Part shown: one piece after another, positions 15,556 to 25,255 of the stretch
How the letters are laid out: each line of letters opens with the position of its first letter
Numbering within the stretch: the stretch's first letter is position 1
From: an uncultured Bacteroides sp.
GTDB taxonomy: Bacteria; Bacteroidota; Bacteroidia; Bacteroidales; Bacteroidaceae
DNA length: 64,000 nt
Reading direction: 5' to 3'
NCBI RefSeq assembly: GCF_963666545.1
Contig: NZ_OY762899.1
Location: 3,414,365-3,478,364 of the forward strand
Program-made: the position numbers and the translations under genes
Notes under the pieces: generated by a model
Told to the model about the DNA's origin: nothing
The model's input: only the letters and a program-made list of their open reading frames with translations
The model's database searches: none

Positions 15556-16749
15556 TTAAAGTTCCAAATCCTTGTCGAATACTTCGTGCCAAGGCAAACC
15601 TTGCTTGTTCAATTGCTCCATGAAAGGATCCGGATTAAACTCTTCTACGTTGTTTACTCCCGGATTTTTCCATAAGCCTTTAAAGAACATCAAGGCACCG
15701 ATCATAGCCGGAACGCCTGTGGTGTAACTCACTCCTTGCATACCCGTTTCTTTATAAGCTGCTTCGTGGCTACAATTGTTATATACATAGTAAGTACGTT
15801 CCTTGCCCTCTTTAATGCCACGAATGCGGCAACCGATTGATGTCTCTCCGGTGTAGTTCTCACCCAGATCTTGCGGATTGGGTAGTACTGCTTTTAAGAA
15901 TTGGATAGGAACAATCTTCTGTCCGTTATAATCTATCTCGTCAATACGGGCCATACCAATGTTTTGGATAACGCGTAAGTGAGTAAGGTACTCTTGTCCG
16001 AAAGTCATCCAGAATCTTGCCCGCTTAATAGTCGGGAAGTGTTTTACCAAGGATTCTAACTCTTCATGATAAAGTAAATAAGACTCTTTGGGTCCGACAT
16101 TCGGATAAGTGATGGGTTGATGCAACTCCAATGAACCTGTTTCTACCCATTCACCATTCTCGAAATAACGACCTTTCTGAGTAATCTCGCGGATATTGAT
16201 TTCCGGATTAAAGTTAGTGGCAAATGCCTTGTGGTGATCACCTGCATTGCAATCTACAATATCCAGATAATGTATTTCGTCAAAATAATGTTTGGCCGCA
16301 TAAGCAGTATATATACCACTCACTCCGGGATCGAATCCGCAACCGAGTATGGCTGTTAACCCTGCTTCTTTGAAGCGTTCGTGATAGGCCCATTGCCAGC
16401 TGTATTCAAAGTGAGCTTCGTCTTTAGGCTCATAGTTGGCAGTATCCAAATAGTTCACTCCGGCTTTGAGACAAGCTTCCATAATGGTAAGGTCTTGATA
16501 AGGGAGTGCTACATTAATAACCAATTCCGGTTTAAAGTCATTGAATAAAGCCACAAGTTCATCCACGTTGTCCGCATCAACTTGTGCTGTTTTTATTGCC
16601 GGATTACCAATTGCCTTTACAATAGCGTCGCACTTTGATTTTGTACGACTGGCAAGCATAATATCTGTAAATGTATCGGCATTTTGTGCCACTTTGTGTG
16701 CAACAACGGTTCCTACACCGCCCGCACCAATAATTAGAACTCTACCCAT
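15556..16749 (-). CDS. Carboxynorspermidine dehydrogenase (saccharopine dehydrogenase family)
   Basis: A 397-residue enzyme with an N-terminal Rossmann motif (VLIIGAGGVGTVVAHKVA), VDADNVDELVALFNDFKPELVINVALPYQDLTIMEACLKAGVNYLDTANYE, and GCGFDPGVSGIYTAYA, followed by the substrate-binding half ending TTGVPAMIGALMFFKGLW. This is the saccharopine dehydrogenase-like family; the length and the conserved GCGFDPGVS match carboxynorspermidine/carboxyspermidine dehydrogenase, which joins a diamine and aspartate semialdehyde in the spermidine pathway of Bacteroides-like bacteria and Vibrio. The partner decarboxylase is not in the window. It leads the unit with bcp and recA. Lysine metabolism is the alternative role for the family but less likely at this length. 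Confidence 0.85.
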   Translation of the reverse strand: MGRVLIIGAGGVGTVVAHKVAQNADTFTDIMLASRTKSKCDAIVKAIGNPAIKTAQVDADNVDELVALFNDFKPELVINVALPYQDLTIMEACLKAGVNYLDTANYEPKDEAHFEYSWQWAYHERFKEAGLTAILGCGFDPGVSGIYTAYAAKHYFDEIHYLDIVDCNAGDHHKAFATNFNPEINIREITQKGRYFENGEWVETGSLELHQPITYPNVGPKESYLLYHEELESLVKHFPTIKRARFWMTFGQEYLTHLRVIQNIGMARIDEIDYNGQKIVPIQFLKAVLPNPQDLGENYTGETSIGCRIRGIKEGKERTYYVYNNCSHEAAYKETGMQGVSYTTGVPAMIGALMFFKGLWKNPGVNNVEEFNPDPFMEQLNKQGLPWHEVFDKDLEL

Positions 16750-16836
16750 TTCTTATTCCTGAACTTTTAAGTCATTTGTTTATTACTTGAATAGATGCCG
16801 AATTACTTTGAATACGACACTTCAATATTTATTAAG

Positions 16837-16844
16837 CAAAGATA
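16837..16844 (-). promoter_or_regulatory. -7 box (TATCTTTG) for the carboxynorspermidine dehydrogenase-bcp-recA unit
   Basis: The minus strand reads TATCTTTG, an exact TAnnTTTG match, 88 bases before the first start codon. The same octamer occurs on the plus strand at 16878-16885, making an inverted pair. Confidence 0.5.
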
Positions 16845-16897
16845 AAAAATAAATCGGAACCGATATGATATATTACTTATCTTTGTTCATTCTCCAC

Positions 16898-18175
16898 TTA
16901 TCTGATTAGTATGCCACTTTCAAATTCGAGCACGTGACCATGATATAACCATGTTTCAAACTTCGAATTCTTTTTGACTATAATCTGACTTGGTTCTCCC
17001 AATGCCAGTCTGCATTCGTCTGTATTCATACCTGCTTTTACTTCTCCATAAGCGATTAATGCCCAATGTTCTTCAGTGATATTTGGATATTTACTTCTGA
17101 TATTGCCAAATGCAAATAAGTCCTCAATGTAGTTTTCGTTTTTGATGATGTAGTCGTATTTTAAGTCTGCGTCTGTTAGATAGATATTTCCATTTGCATC
17201 TTCCAAGGTAAGAGTAACCAATGTTTTACCACTTTTTAAATTCAGATCTTTAATGGTCAGTTGGGTATAGCGTGCCAAGCGTATTCTTGTGCTAATGGGT
17301 TGATCTTGAAAACCTGTTCTAACCTCCGCTTCAATATTCTTTTTCGGATAAACCGCTGCATTTATATATTTGGACTTAATATCATCCAACGCTTTTTCGT
17401 TCTGATCGACAAAACTGAAGGCATTGGGGAAATATTTCACTTTCTTATCAGCTTGGAAATCAGATTTGTCCATTCCTGAATTAGTCCTTGAGAAGGCCAC
17501 TTCCGTGTAGTAAGAATGTCCTTTGTCATCTTCGAAAACCAGTTTTACCGGATATTGCTTACTTCCCACACCTACTGCTTTTACGGTTACTTTTGTGTTG
17601 AAGGGGATGCTGGCATCGCTGTATCCTTTATAACTGTTTGCATCGTCCACTCGGACAGAAGTGGTTTTAGTGTATAACGTTTTTCCTACCAGTAATTCCT
17701 TGGCCTTATCCACGTCCTTAAGAAAGACGAGTCCATTGATGCTCGCCCGAGGGTTGCTGCTGCATAATTCATCCAGCTTTTTATTCTTAAATTCATAGTA
17801 ATACTTATTCCCTTCGCATCTAAATATAAAGCGAGTAGAATAGCTCTTTCCGGTATATGTTTCCTCCTCACTTTCTTCAGTGCCAACGAACTCAAGTATC
17901 TTCTGTTTCAAGATGTTGCTTGCTACATCTTTCTTGTCTTCGTAACTCTTAAGTATAGGTAAGAACTTGTCTTTATCCTCGGGCAGAAACATGAATTTCA
18001 ATTCGGGAATCCATTTGCATAATGTGTACAACTCAAATGATGTATTGATAAATTGTTCTTCCTCTGTTGTTGCGAGAGGTTTGGTTGTAGAGGTTGACAC
18101 AATATATTCGTTTTGCGCCTTAGCGGATTGATATCCGATGAATAGGAGCAGGATTAATAGTGATTTTAGATTCAT
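16898..18175 (-). CDS. Secreted hypothetical protein with BamE/SmpA-like C-terminal domain
   Basis: The product has 425 residues from ATG 18175, with signal peptide MNLKSLLILLLFIGYQSAKAQ. The frame stays open 153 codons further upstream, but that stretch runs through the end of the permease gene and reads as His/Arg/Ser-rich nonsense, so I reject the longer form. The middle part has several beta-rich repeats (VTLTLEDANGNIYLTD and LVFEDDKGHSYYTE are similar). The last 55 residues (GEVKAGMNTDECRLALGEP, then FETWLYHGHVLEFESGIL) resemble the BamE/SmpA fold: helix pair followed by W-Y and a final strand. That suggests envelope assembly or substrate recognition, which is inference. It is in line with the importer genes upstream. 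Confidence 0.75.
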   Translation of the reverse strand: MNLKSLLILLLFIGYQSAKAQNEYIVSTSTTKPLATTEEEQFINTSFELYTLCKWIPELKFMFLPEDKDKFLPILKSYEDKKDVASNILKQKILEFVGTEESEEETYTGKSYSTRFIFRCEGNKYYYEFKNKKLDELCSSNPRASINGLVFLKDVDKAKELLVGKTLYTKTTSVRVDDANSYKGYSDASIPFNTKVTVKAVGVGSKQYPVKLVFEDDKGHSYYTEVAFSRTNSGMDKSDFQADKKVKYFPNAFSFVDQNEKALDDIKSKYINAAVYPKKNIEAEVRTGFQDQPISTRIRLARYTQLTIKDLNLKSGKTLVTLTLEDANGNIYLTDADLKYDYIIKNENYIEDLFAFGNIRSKYPNITEEHWALIAYGEVKAGMNTDECRLALGEPSQIIVKKNSKFETWLYHGHVLEFESGILIR

Positions 18176-18219
18176 AATTGCTTGTTTTGAAAGGTTATAA
18201 ATAAATGTTATGGTAATAG

Positions 18220-19209
18220 TTATCCTTTGTTTTTTATGATGATCCAGACGATGACGGGTGCACCGAATAACGCTGTAACGGCATTGATAGGGAGAGTGCC
18301 TTGTGCGCCGGGTAATTGAGAGATAATGTCGCAAATGAGCATCGTTGAGGCGCCGCAGAGTATAGAGGTTGGCAGAATCACTCTGTGATTGGAAGTGCCC
18401 ATTATGCCACGTGCAATGTGAGGCATGGTTATGCCTATAAAAGCAATCGGTCCGGTAAAAGCGGTGGAAGTTCCGGCCAATAAAGCTGTGGCAAAGATAA
18501 TAAGTAAGCGCAGTCGCATAACGGAAATGCCCAATCCGATGGCATAATTCTTCCCTAATAGAAGAACGTTGAGTTGCTTTTGCAAGATAAAAGCCAAAGA
18601 GATGCCAATTAAGATGACAGGAGCCATGATCCACATTTGTTCCCAGCTAACCGATGATAAACTTCCGAATGTCCAAGTGATGAAGAGCTTTAACATGTCG
18701 GGATTGCTCACACTTTGAAGAATGCTCACAATTGCTCCGGCAAAGTTGCCGAACATCATTCCGATAATGAGTAAAGATACTGTTTGAGGTATCCTTATTG
18801 AAACAATGATGACGAGCAGCAGTACTCCGATTGATCCGGCAACAGCCGCTGCTACCTGTCCCCATCCGGCAACAAAACCAAATGGAAGTGCTGAAGCACC
18901 AAGTGTAAGCAACGCAACACCCAGACTGGCACCAGACGTAACACCGAGCACGTCGGGCCCTGCAAGCGGGTTGTGAAATAGTGTTTGCATCATTACGCCG
19001 GCTACAGATAAGGCGGCTCCCGCAAGTATGGCTGTTAGAGCCTTGGGTATTCTGTGATTCAAAATGATTTCGCGATAGATCATGTCGTTGCTATTGCCTG
19101 CTAGAGTGTTCCATATATCGCTTAAAGATAAACTCACACTACCCAAGGCAATGTCTGCCATGAATGCGATGATAAAGAGTATGGTGAGAAAGATGATTTT
19201 TTTATCCAT
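18220..19209 (-). CDS. FecCD/BtuC-family ABC transporter permease
   Basis: A 329-residue permease with about ten membrane segments. Family signatures: IILNHRIPKALTAILAGAALSVAGVMMQTLFHNPLAGPDVLGVTSGASLGVAL near the N-terminus and STAFTGPIAFIGITMPHIARGIMG plus the coupling region near the C-terminus, ending GAPVIVWIIIKNKG. It imports iron-siderophore, haem or cobalamin together with the substrate-binding lipoprotein encoded 16 bp upstream. The usual ATPase gene is not next to it: the following gene is a secreted protein. The ATPase must be shared or encoded elsewhere if the system is functional. Confidence 0.95.
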   Translation of the reverse strand: MDKKIIFLTILFIIAFMADIALGSVSLSLSDIWNTLAGNSNDMIYREIILNHRIPKALTAILAGAALSVAGVMMQTLFHNPLAGPDVLGVTSGASLGVALLTLGASALPFGFVAGWGQVAAAVAGSIGVLLLVIIVSIRIPQTVSLLIIGMMFGNFAGAIVSILQSVSNPDMLKLFITWTFGSLSSVSWEQMWIMAPVILIGISLAFILQKQLNVLLLGKNYAIGLGISVMRLRLLIIFATALLAGTSTAFTGPIAFIGITMPHIARGIMGTSNHRVILPTSILCGASTMLICDIISQLPGAQGTLPINAVTALFGAPVIVWIIIKNKG

Positions 19210-19225
19210 TGATTCTGAACCGCTT

Positions 19226-20362
19226 TTATTTCTTCAGCTTTTCCATATATACCGATTCGTAATTGGGCAGTAATTCAGGATGAAGAATCTTTATCATGTC
19301 ACTTAAGAGAAGATCGGGACGGGCTACGCCACTTTCCCAATAATCATTTCCTCCTCTGGCGTTCTTTCGTTTATTAATGTTGTAGACTCTTCCTTCTTTG
19401 TAAGCTTTGAATAATTTATATTTGGCATCTATTCGTCCCAACTCTTCCAATGAAGAAGCTTCAGATCCTATCCAAATGTCTGCCTTGCCGAAGTTTATCA
19501 ACGCTTCTTCTATATTGCTGCTTCTACTTCCGCTGGTCGTTGTGTCATTGGCGTAAAAATACTGTCCACCCGCATCTTTAAATAGCTGAGCGTTATAACT
19601 CAGTCCTGTAGGCATTGACCAACTTCCCCGATAATCTTGTCCGGAAAGAATTGAAGGCTTCTCCTTTACTGCTGAGGCGAGTTTCTTCACTCTCTCGTAT
19701 CGTTTCTCTATGTCGCTGTAAATGCTATCGGCCAGTGCTTCTTTATCAAAAAAGGCAGCTATAAACTTAATCCATTCTGCTCTTCCTAATAGTGTCTTCT
19801 CTTGCCACTCGATGTTGTATATCACAGTTATGTCTGTTTGCTGCATTCGCTTGCTGTTTTCATCTTCGGCATTGTAGGCAGAAGTCATGATGGCTTGCGG
19901 ATGGAGCAATAGAAGGTTCTCGATATCCAGATTGAATGGTTCTCCTAGATCTTTTATTTTACCTTCCTTTACACCTCTTAATATAGTAGGATTGTAAATG
20001 TATGCCGTGCTACATACTCCTGTCACTTTATTCAACTCTCCCAATAGCTCTATAAAACCGAGGTGGGTAGCCGAATTAGTCATCAAACTTTTAAGTGGGA
20101 TCTTAATTTTGTGTCCGTCTGCAGGAACCTCGGTGCTTTCATCTTTCACCAAGTAATATTTATCGTATATCTCGCCTTCTTTCCATGGATTGTAAACGGT
20201 GACTGTGGTGTAGTTGGTCGCATGGGCAATACTAAATCTGCTGGCATGCGAAAGGGACACTGGAACGCCATCTTTACTTGATGCTTGTTGAGAAGACTTT
20301 CCACTGCACCCGGATAATAATAGGAGAAGAGGAAGATATATACATAGGATTCTTTTTGTCAT
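19226..20362 (-). CDS. ABC transporter substrate-binding lipoprotein (FecB/BtuF type)
   Basis: A 378-residue lipoprotein: MTKRILCIYLPLLLLLSGC has a lipobox with Cys19. The mature part has the two-lobe periplasmic binding protein-2 layout: KIPLKSLMTNSATHLGFIELLGELNKVTGVCS, IENLLLLHPQAIMTSAYN, a long linking helix with RYERVKKLASAVKEKPSILSGQ, then GKADIWIGSEASSLEELGRIDAKYKLFKAYKEGRVYNI. By family it captures an iron complex or corrinoid and delivers it to the FecCD permease encoded immediately downstream. The ligand cannot be read from the sequence. Confidence 0.92.
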   Translation of the reverse strand: MTKRILCIYLPLLLLLSGCSGKSSQQASSKDGVPVSLSHASRFSIAHATNYTTVTVYNPWKEGEIYDKYYLVKDESTEVPADGHKIKIPLKSLMTNSATHLGFIELLGELNKVTGVCSTAYIYNPTILRGVKEGKIKDLGEPFNLDIENLLLLHPQAIMTSAYNAEDENSKRMQQTDITVIYNIEWQEKTLLGRAEWIKFIAAFFDKEALADSIYSDIEKRYERVKKLASAVKEKPSILSGQDYRGSWSMPTGLSYNAQLFKDAGGQYFYANDTTTSGSRSSNIEEALINFGKADIWIGSEASSLEELGRIDAKYKLFKAYKEGRVYNINKRKNARGGNDYWESGVARPDLLLSDMIKILHPELLPNYESVYMEKLKK

Positions 20363-20390
20363 AATCTAACGAGGTGTTTATAAACGCATA

Positions 20391-20398
20391 CAAATATA
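20391..20398 (-). promoter_or_regulatory. -7 box (TATATTTG) for the substrate-binding protein/permease unit
   Basis: The minus strand reads TATATTTG, an exact match, 28 bases before the start codon. No obvious iron or cobalamin regulatory element (Fur-like box or cobalamin riboswitch) is visible in the short leader. Confidence 0.6.
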
Positions 20399-20490
20399 CA
20401 CGATAATTTTCAGAAAATGTATTTTATGTTTGATGATCTTATCAATCATTTGTGACGTATAAAGACATCCCACGGAGGGGGTGCTTAAAG

Positions 20491-20564
20491 CCTTTGGGAA
20501 ACGTGCACGTTGTACATATGCTTCGTGCACGTTTCATCTCTTAAACGTGCACGTTCTCCAAAGG
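20491..20564. repeat. Long inverted repeat built from ACGTGCACGT palindromes
   Basis: Two 21-bp arms (20491-20511 and 20544-20564) start CCTTTGG and contain the palindrome AACGTGCACGTT; they are inverted copies with two mismatches. A third copy (CGTGCACGTTT, 20524-20534) sits in the loop. The region lies in the 443-bp gap between the importer operon and dnaK. No gene is recognised in 20399-20805; dnaK's promoter must lie here, but I find no exact TAnnTTTG box. Confidence 0.75.
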
Positions 20565-20805
20565 TTCTGTGCACTGACTAAAATTGCTTCTCAGACGTGC
20601 TGTAGAAGCCTAATCTATATTACTTGAGAAAACATGACTTTCTGTCAGTTGTGCTGACAATGCTATAACTAAAAAGAACATTTGCTACTGTCACTTTCGG
20701 GAGTTTGTTTGCTATTGTTGCTTTGGCACAAGGTTTGTCTTTTAATAGTCGTTCGGTGCAATTCCGACTAGACATAGAATAATAACAATTAAAAAGATAA
20801 TAATC

Positions 20806-22719
20806 ATGGGAAAAATTATTGGTATAGACTTAGGAACAACAAACTCTTGTGTTTCCGTATTCGAAGGAAATGAGCCGGTTGTAATTGCTAATAGCGAAGG
20901 TAAACGTACAACCCCTTCTATCGTAGCCTTTATAGACGGAGGCGAACGTAAAGTGGGCGATCCAGCTAAACGCCAAGCTATTACTAACTCTCAAAGAACG
21001 GTATATTCTATCAAACGTTTCATGGGAGAAAACTGGGATCAGGTGCAGAAAGAAATTGCACGTGTACCTTATAAAGTAGTAAAAGGCGAGAACAGTACAC
21101 CGCGCGTTGAAATCGACGGACGTCTCTATACTCCGCAGGAAATCTCGGCCATGATTCTACAGAAGATGAAAAAGACTGCTGAGGATTATTTAGGTCAGGA
21201 AGTAACAGAAGCTGTGATCACAGTGCCTGCTTACTTTAGCGACTCTCAGCGTCAGGCAACCAAAGAAGCCGGACAGATTGCCGGATTGGATGTGAAACGT
21301 ATTGTGAACGAACCAACTGCTGCTGCTTTGGCTTACGGTCTTGATAAGGCTCACAAAGACATGAAGATTGCTGTGTTCGACCTTGGTGGTGGTACCTTCG
21401 ATATTTCTATTCTTGAATTCGGTGGCGGTGTGTTTGAAGTTCTTTCTACGAATGGTGATACTCACCTTGGTGGTGATGACTTTGACCAAGTAGTTATCAA
21501 CTGGTTAGTACAGGAATTTAAGAATGATGAAGGTGCTGATCTTACTCAAGATCCGATGGCTTTGCAACGTTTGAAAGAAGCTGCTGAAAAAGCGAAGATT
21601 GAATTGTCTTCATCTACCAGCACTGAGATCAACTTACCTTATATTATGCCTGTAGCAGGTGTACCAAAGCACTTGGTTAAGACCTTGAGTCGTGCTAAAT
21701 TCGAATCTTTGGCTCATGAATTGATTCAAGCTTGTCTTGAACCATGTAAGAAAGCAATGAAAGATGCTAGTTTGAGCAACTCTGATATTGACGAAGTCAT
21801 CCTTGTTGGTGGTTCTTCACGTATACCTGCAGTGCAAAAATTGGTAGAAGATTTCTTTGGCAAAGCTCCTTCTAAAGGTGTGAATCCGGACGAAGTGGTA
21901 GCTGTAGGAGCTGCTGTACAAGGTGCTGTGTTGACAGATGAAATTAAAGGTGTGGTATTGCTTGATGTTACTCCATTATCAATGGGTATTGAGACCATGG
22001 GTGGTGTGATGACAAAATTGATCGATTCTAACACAACCATTCCTTGCAAGAAGAGCGAAACATTCTCTACTGCTGCTGATAACCAGACAGAAGTAACCAT
22101 CCACGTGTTGCAAGGCGAACGTCCGATGGCATCCCAGAATAAGTCGATTGGCCAGTTTAACTTGACAGGAATTGCACCGGCACGTCGTGGTATACCACAA
22201 ATTGAAGTTGCGTTTGATATCGATGCCAATGGTATCTTGAAAGTATCAGCCAAAGATAAAGCGACCGGTAAAGAACAAGTGATTCGTATCGAAGCTTCAA
22301 GTGGCTTGAGCAAAGAAGAAATAGACAGAATGAAAGCGGAAGCGGAAGCGAATGCTGAAGCAGATAAGAAAGAACGTGAAAAGATTGATAAGCTGAATCA
22401 GGCTGACAGCACAATCTTCCAGACAGAAAAACAATTAGAAGAACTGGGAGATAAGTTGCTTGCTGACAAGAAAGCACCGATTGAAGCTGCTCTGGCTAAG
22501 TTGAAAGAAGCTCACAAGGCACAAGATATTGCTGCTATTGATACTGCATTGGCCGAGGTTAATACTGCCTTCCAAACTGCAAGTGCTGAGATGTATGCTC
22601 AGAGCGGTGCACAAGGCGGAGCGCAAGCCGGTCCGGACATGAATGGCGGTCAAGCCAATGAAGGTGAAGGCAAGCAAGGCGAGAACGTTCAAGATGCTGA
22701 CTTTGAAGAAGTGAAGTAA
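20806..22719 (+). CDS. dnaK: Molecular chaperone DnaK (Hsp70)
   Basis: A 637-residue Hsp70. The ATPase domain has [13 protein letters not shown] at the N-terminus, [29 protein letters not shown] near residue 195 and [17 protein letters not shown]. The interdomain linker is [15 protein letters not shown]. The substrate-binding domain follows, with [18 protein letters not shown], and a helical lid ends in a Gly/Gln-rich tail and DADFEEVK. It folds and protects proteins in the cytosol and feeds aggregated clients to ClpB (encoded at 6571). It stands alone here: no dnaJ or grpE is adjacent, as is usual in Bacteroides. A terminator follows 17 bp after the stop. Confidence 0.99.
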   Translation: MGKIIGIDLGTTNSCVSVFEGNEPVVIANSEGKRTTPSIVAFIDGGERKVGDPAKRQAITNSQRTVYSIKRFMGENWDQVQKEIARVPYKVVKGENSTPRVEIDGRLYTPQEISAMILQKMKKTAEDYLGQEVTEAVITVPAYFSDSQRQATKEAGQIAGLDVKRIVNEPTAAALAYGLDKAHKDMKIAVFDLGGGTFDISILEFGGGVFEVLSTNGDTHLGGDDFDQVVINWLVQEFKNDEGADLTQDPMALQRLKEAAEKAKIELSSSTSTEINLPYIMPVAGVPKHLVKTLSRAKFESLAHELIQACLEPCKKAMKDASLSNSDIDEVILVGGSSRIPAVQKLVEDFFGKAPSKGVNPDEVVAVGAAVQGAVLTDEIKGVVLLDVTPLSMGIETMGGVMTKLIDSNTTIPCKKSETFSTAADNQTEVTIHVLQGERPMASQNKSIGQFNLTGIAPARRGIPQIEVAFDIDANGILKVSAKDKATGKEQVIRIEASSGLSKEEIDRMKAEAEANAEADKKEREKIDKLNQADSTIFQTEKQLEELGDKLLADKKAPIEAALAKLKEAHKAQDIAAIDTALAEVNTAFQTASAEMYAQSGAQGGAQAGPDMNGGQANEGEGKQGENVQDADFEEVK

Positions 22720-22736
22720 TATCGCTATATTATATC

Positions 22737-22775
22737 AAAAAGAGGCTGATCTTTTATTAGATTAGCCTCTTTTTG
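22737..22775 (+). terminator. Rho-independent terminator of dnaK
   Basis: AAAAAGAGGCTGATC pairs with GATTAGCCTCTTTTT (one G-U pair), with an eight-base loop and a U-run. Confidence 0.9.
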
Positions 22776-22792
22776 TATAAATACGTATTATG

Positions 22793-22824
22793 TTTGGCTA
22801 TGTGATTCAATTGTTCTACTTTTG
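22793..22824 (+). promoter_or_regulatory. Complete Bacteroides promoter (TTTG-N20-TACTTTTG) for the alanine symporter
   Basis: TTTG at 22793-22796 and TACTTTTG at 22817-22824, exactly 20 bp apart. Transcription should start near 22831, which rules out the upstream in-frame ATG at 22790 and supports ATG at 22850 as the start of the symporter. Confidence 0.75.
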
Positions 22825-22849
22825 CGAGACAAATGTAATACTTCTATTT

Positions 22850-24211
22850 ATGGGATGCTTTGAAGAGATAACCGCGCAGATTAGTTCGGCTTTGTGGGGA
22901 TGGCCGATGATTATTTTACTTTTAGGTACCCATTTGTTTCTTACGATCCGATTGCGTGTTCCTCAATTAAAGATATTTACGGCTATCCGTTTGTCCGTCG
23001 CCAAGGATAAAGACGCTGTCGGAGATGTAAGTCAGTTTGGTGCTTTAGCTACTTCTTTGGCAGCAACAATTGGTACGGGTAATATTGTAGGAGTAGCCAC
23101 CGCTGTTGCTTTTGGAGGACCTGGAGCCGTACTTTGGTGCTGGATAACGGGAGTGTTGGGTATTTCTACAAAATATGCAGAAGGCCTGCTGGCTATTAAA
23201 TATCGTGTTCGTACGTCTAATGGAGAGATGCTCGGTGGTCCGATGTATGCCTTGGAGCGTGGCTTAAACATGAAATGGTTAGCTGTTCTTTTTTGTGTGT
23301 TCACTGCTGTTGCCGCCTTTGGCATAGGCAATACTGTTCAGGCCAATTCCATCTCAATGCTATTAAATGAGAGTTGGGGAATCTCGCCTCATCTTACGGG
23401 AGGCATCATTTGTTTTCTTTTAGCTTTGGTTATGTTGTTCGGGCTAAAGGGCATTTCGAACGTTTGCTGCGCATTGGTGCCTTTTATGGCTGCGTTTTAT
23501 ATACTGGGTTGCATTATCATTCTTTGGATGAACGCCGCTTACCTGAAAGATACAGTTGTGCTTATCTGCGATTCAGCTTTTACTCCTCAGGCGGCAGGGG
23601 GAGGATTTTTGGGTACTACGGTGATGATGGCTGCACGATATGGCATTGCTCGTGGACTTTTCTCTAATGAATCCGGACTAGGATCTGCTCCTATTGTAGC
23701 TGCGGCAGCCCGAACAAGAAATCCGGTGCGACAAGCATTGGTTTCATCTACAGGCACTTTTTGGGACACAGTGATCATTTGTGCTCTTACCGGACTTGTA
23801 CTAGTGAGTAGCATTATTGCTCATCCGGAGATAGATCACACACAAGGCGGAGCACTCACTAAAATGGCGTTTGGTAAGATTCCCTATTTCGGGCCAATCA
23901 TTCTTTCTGTAGGTATCATCACTTTTGCTTTTTCCACTATTCTGGGCTGGTCCTATTATGGAGAGAAAGCGATGGAATATTTGGGAGGAAAACGCTTAAT
24001 CGTTTATTATCGCATCGTCTACATTGCTGCTGCTTACCTTGGATCGGTGATGAACTTAACATTGGTATGGAACATAGCCGATAGTATGAATGCTCTGATG
24101 GCTATTCCAAACTTAATTTCACTCCTTCTGCTTTCGGGTGTGGCGGTAAAAGAAACCCGGCGCTTCCTATGGTCCGGAAAACTGGACGAAGATGCGGCAG
24201 AAGAAGTGTAA
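22850..24211 (+). CDS. Alanine/glycine:sodium symporter (AGCS family)
   Basis: The product has 453 residues from ATG 22850 (chosen because the promoter overlaps the longer frame). It is an inner membrane protein with about 11 hydrophobic segments. AGCS signatures: FGALATSLAATIGTGNIVGVATAVAFGGPGAVLWCW (substrate/sodium site near the N-terminus), GGPMYALERGL, ARGLFSNESGLGSAPIVAAAA and GTFWDTVIICALTGLVLV. Members import alanine or glycine, sometimes serine or glutamine, with sodium. It is monocistronic and converges with endonuclease IV (13 bp between stops). Confidence 0.93.
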   Translation: MGCFEEITAQISSALWGWPMIILLLGTHLFLTIRLRVPQLKIFTAIRLSVAKDKDAVGDVSQFGALATSLAATIGTGNIVGVATAVAFGGPGAVLWCWITGVLGISTKYAEGLLAIKYRVRTSNGEMLGGPMYALERGLNMKWLAVLFCVFTAVAAFGIGNTVQANSISMLLNESWGISPHLTGGIICFLLALVMLFGLKGISNVCCALVPFMAAFYILGCIIILWMNAAYLKDTVVLICDSAFTPQAAGGGFLGTTVMMAARYGIARGLFSNESGLGSAPIVAAAARTRNPVRQALVSSTGTFWDTVIICALTGLVLVSSIIAHPEIDHTQGGALTKMAFGKIPYFGPIILSVGIITFAFSTILGWSYYGEKAMEYLGGKRLIVYYRIVYIAAAYLGSVMNLTLVWNIADSMNALMAIPNLISLLLLSGVAVKETRRFLWSGKLDEDAAEEV

Positions 24212-24224
24212 ATAAGTAGGTGGA

Positions 24225-25058
24225 TTATTCCACGCTTTTGAGCCAGGAGATTTCTTTTGCCCACAAGGTTTCGTCGGGAGTTTCCAAAATGATAGGCATA
24301 TTATCGAAGCGTGGATCTTTCATCACTTTCTCAAAGAACTTATTCCCGATAAAGCCGTATCCGATGCTATCGTGTCTGTCCACGCGGGTACCAAGGGCTT
24401 TCTTTGAATCATTCAGGTGAATGCCCCGAAGGTATTTGAATCCAACGATCTCTTCAAAGTCGTGAAATACTTGATCATAATCCGTTAAGAAATCGTAGCC
24501 TGCCGTAAAGGTATGGCAAGTATCGAGACAAACGCCTACACGCGATTTATCTTCTACTCTGTCAATGATGTGCTTCAAATGCCAAAACTCATTGCCCAGA
24601 TTACTTCCTTGTCCGGCAGTATTTTCTATCACAGCAGTAACGCCTTGGGTTTTCTCCAATACTATATTGATGCTTTCGGCAATGCGATTCAGTGATTCTT
24701 CTACAGCAATCTTATTTAGGTGACTGCCCGGATGGAAGTTCAGCAACTTCAATCCCAGTTGCTCACAACGTTGCATCTCGTCTAGAAAGGCAGTGCGACT
24801 CTTAGTTAGTCCTTCTTCTTCGGGGTGTCCCAGATTAATGAGGTAACTATCGTGCGGCAGAATATATTCGGGCTGAAAGCCATACTTTGCGCAGTTCTCT
24901 TTAAAAAGGGCGATGCTCTCCTCCGTCAGCGGTTTGCTGACCCATTGACGTTGATTTTTAGTGAAAAGGGCGAAAGCGGTGGCCCCAATTTCGTGCGCGT
25001 TGATCGGAGCAGATTCTACTCCCCCTGATGCGCTGACGTGTGCTCCGATATATTTCAT
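24225..25058 (-). CDS. nfo: Endonuclease IV (apurinic/apyrimidinic endonuclease)
   Basis: A 277-residue AP endonuclease of the TIM-barrel Nfo family, the standard length. It starts [39 protein letters not shown]. Metal ligands are visible in the usual places: [57 protein letters not shown] and PIILETPDE. It cuts the backbone at abasic sites left by DNA glycosylases, so it works downstream of enzymes such as the Tag protein (29678) and the uracil-DNA glycosylase-like protein (2055). It has no operon partner. Confidence 0.97.
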   Translation of the reverse strand: MKYIGAHVSASGGVESAPINAHEIGATAFALFTKNQRQWVSKPLTEESIALFKENCAKYGFQPEYILPHDSYLINLGHPEEEGLTKSRTAFLDEMQRCEQLGLKLLNFHPGSHLNKIAVEESLNRIAESINIVLEKTQGVTAVIENTAGQGSNLGNEFWHLKHIIDRVEDKSRVGVCLDTCHTFTAGYDFLTDYDQVFHDFEEIVGFKYLRGIHLNDSKKALGTRVDRHDSIGYGFIGNKFFEKVMKDPRFDNMPIILETPDETLWAKEISWLKSVE

Positions 25059-25255
25059 ATCATTTTCTTTTTTTTTGTTTGCTGTAAATTTAGTCAGAAT
25101 ATTGTTATCAACGCCTATGTTGCCGAAATTGTTTTAACCTTTCATCGCTTAATCTGCACTGAAAGAAAATAATGAATGTTTTTCGTAGGGTTTTTATCCG
25201 TTGAACGATCATATTAGTGAACCGGTTAATTATTCATCTTTAAAACAGTACAATT

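Noticed and set aside
16878-16885. Plus-strand TATCTTTG between the secreted gene and the spermidine gene
   Set aside because: No plus-strand gene follows; likely chance or half of an inverted pair with the minus-strand box.
18176-18634. 153-codon upstream extension of the secreted gene at 16898
   Set aside because: It reads His/Arg/Ser-rich residues through the end of the permease gene, and a clear signal peptide starts at 18175.
21190-22692. Long open frames antisense to dnaK
   Set aside because: They are shadows of the highly biased dnaK codon use; no start signals and no recognisable domains.
22790-22849. Upstream start for the alanine symporter
   Set aside because: The full promoter TTTG-N20-TACTTTTG overlaps the extension, so it is not transcribed.
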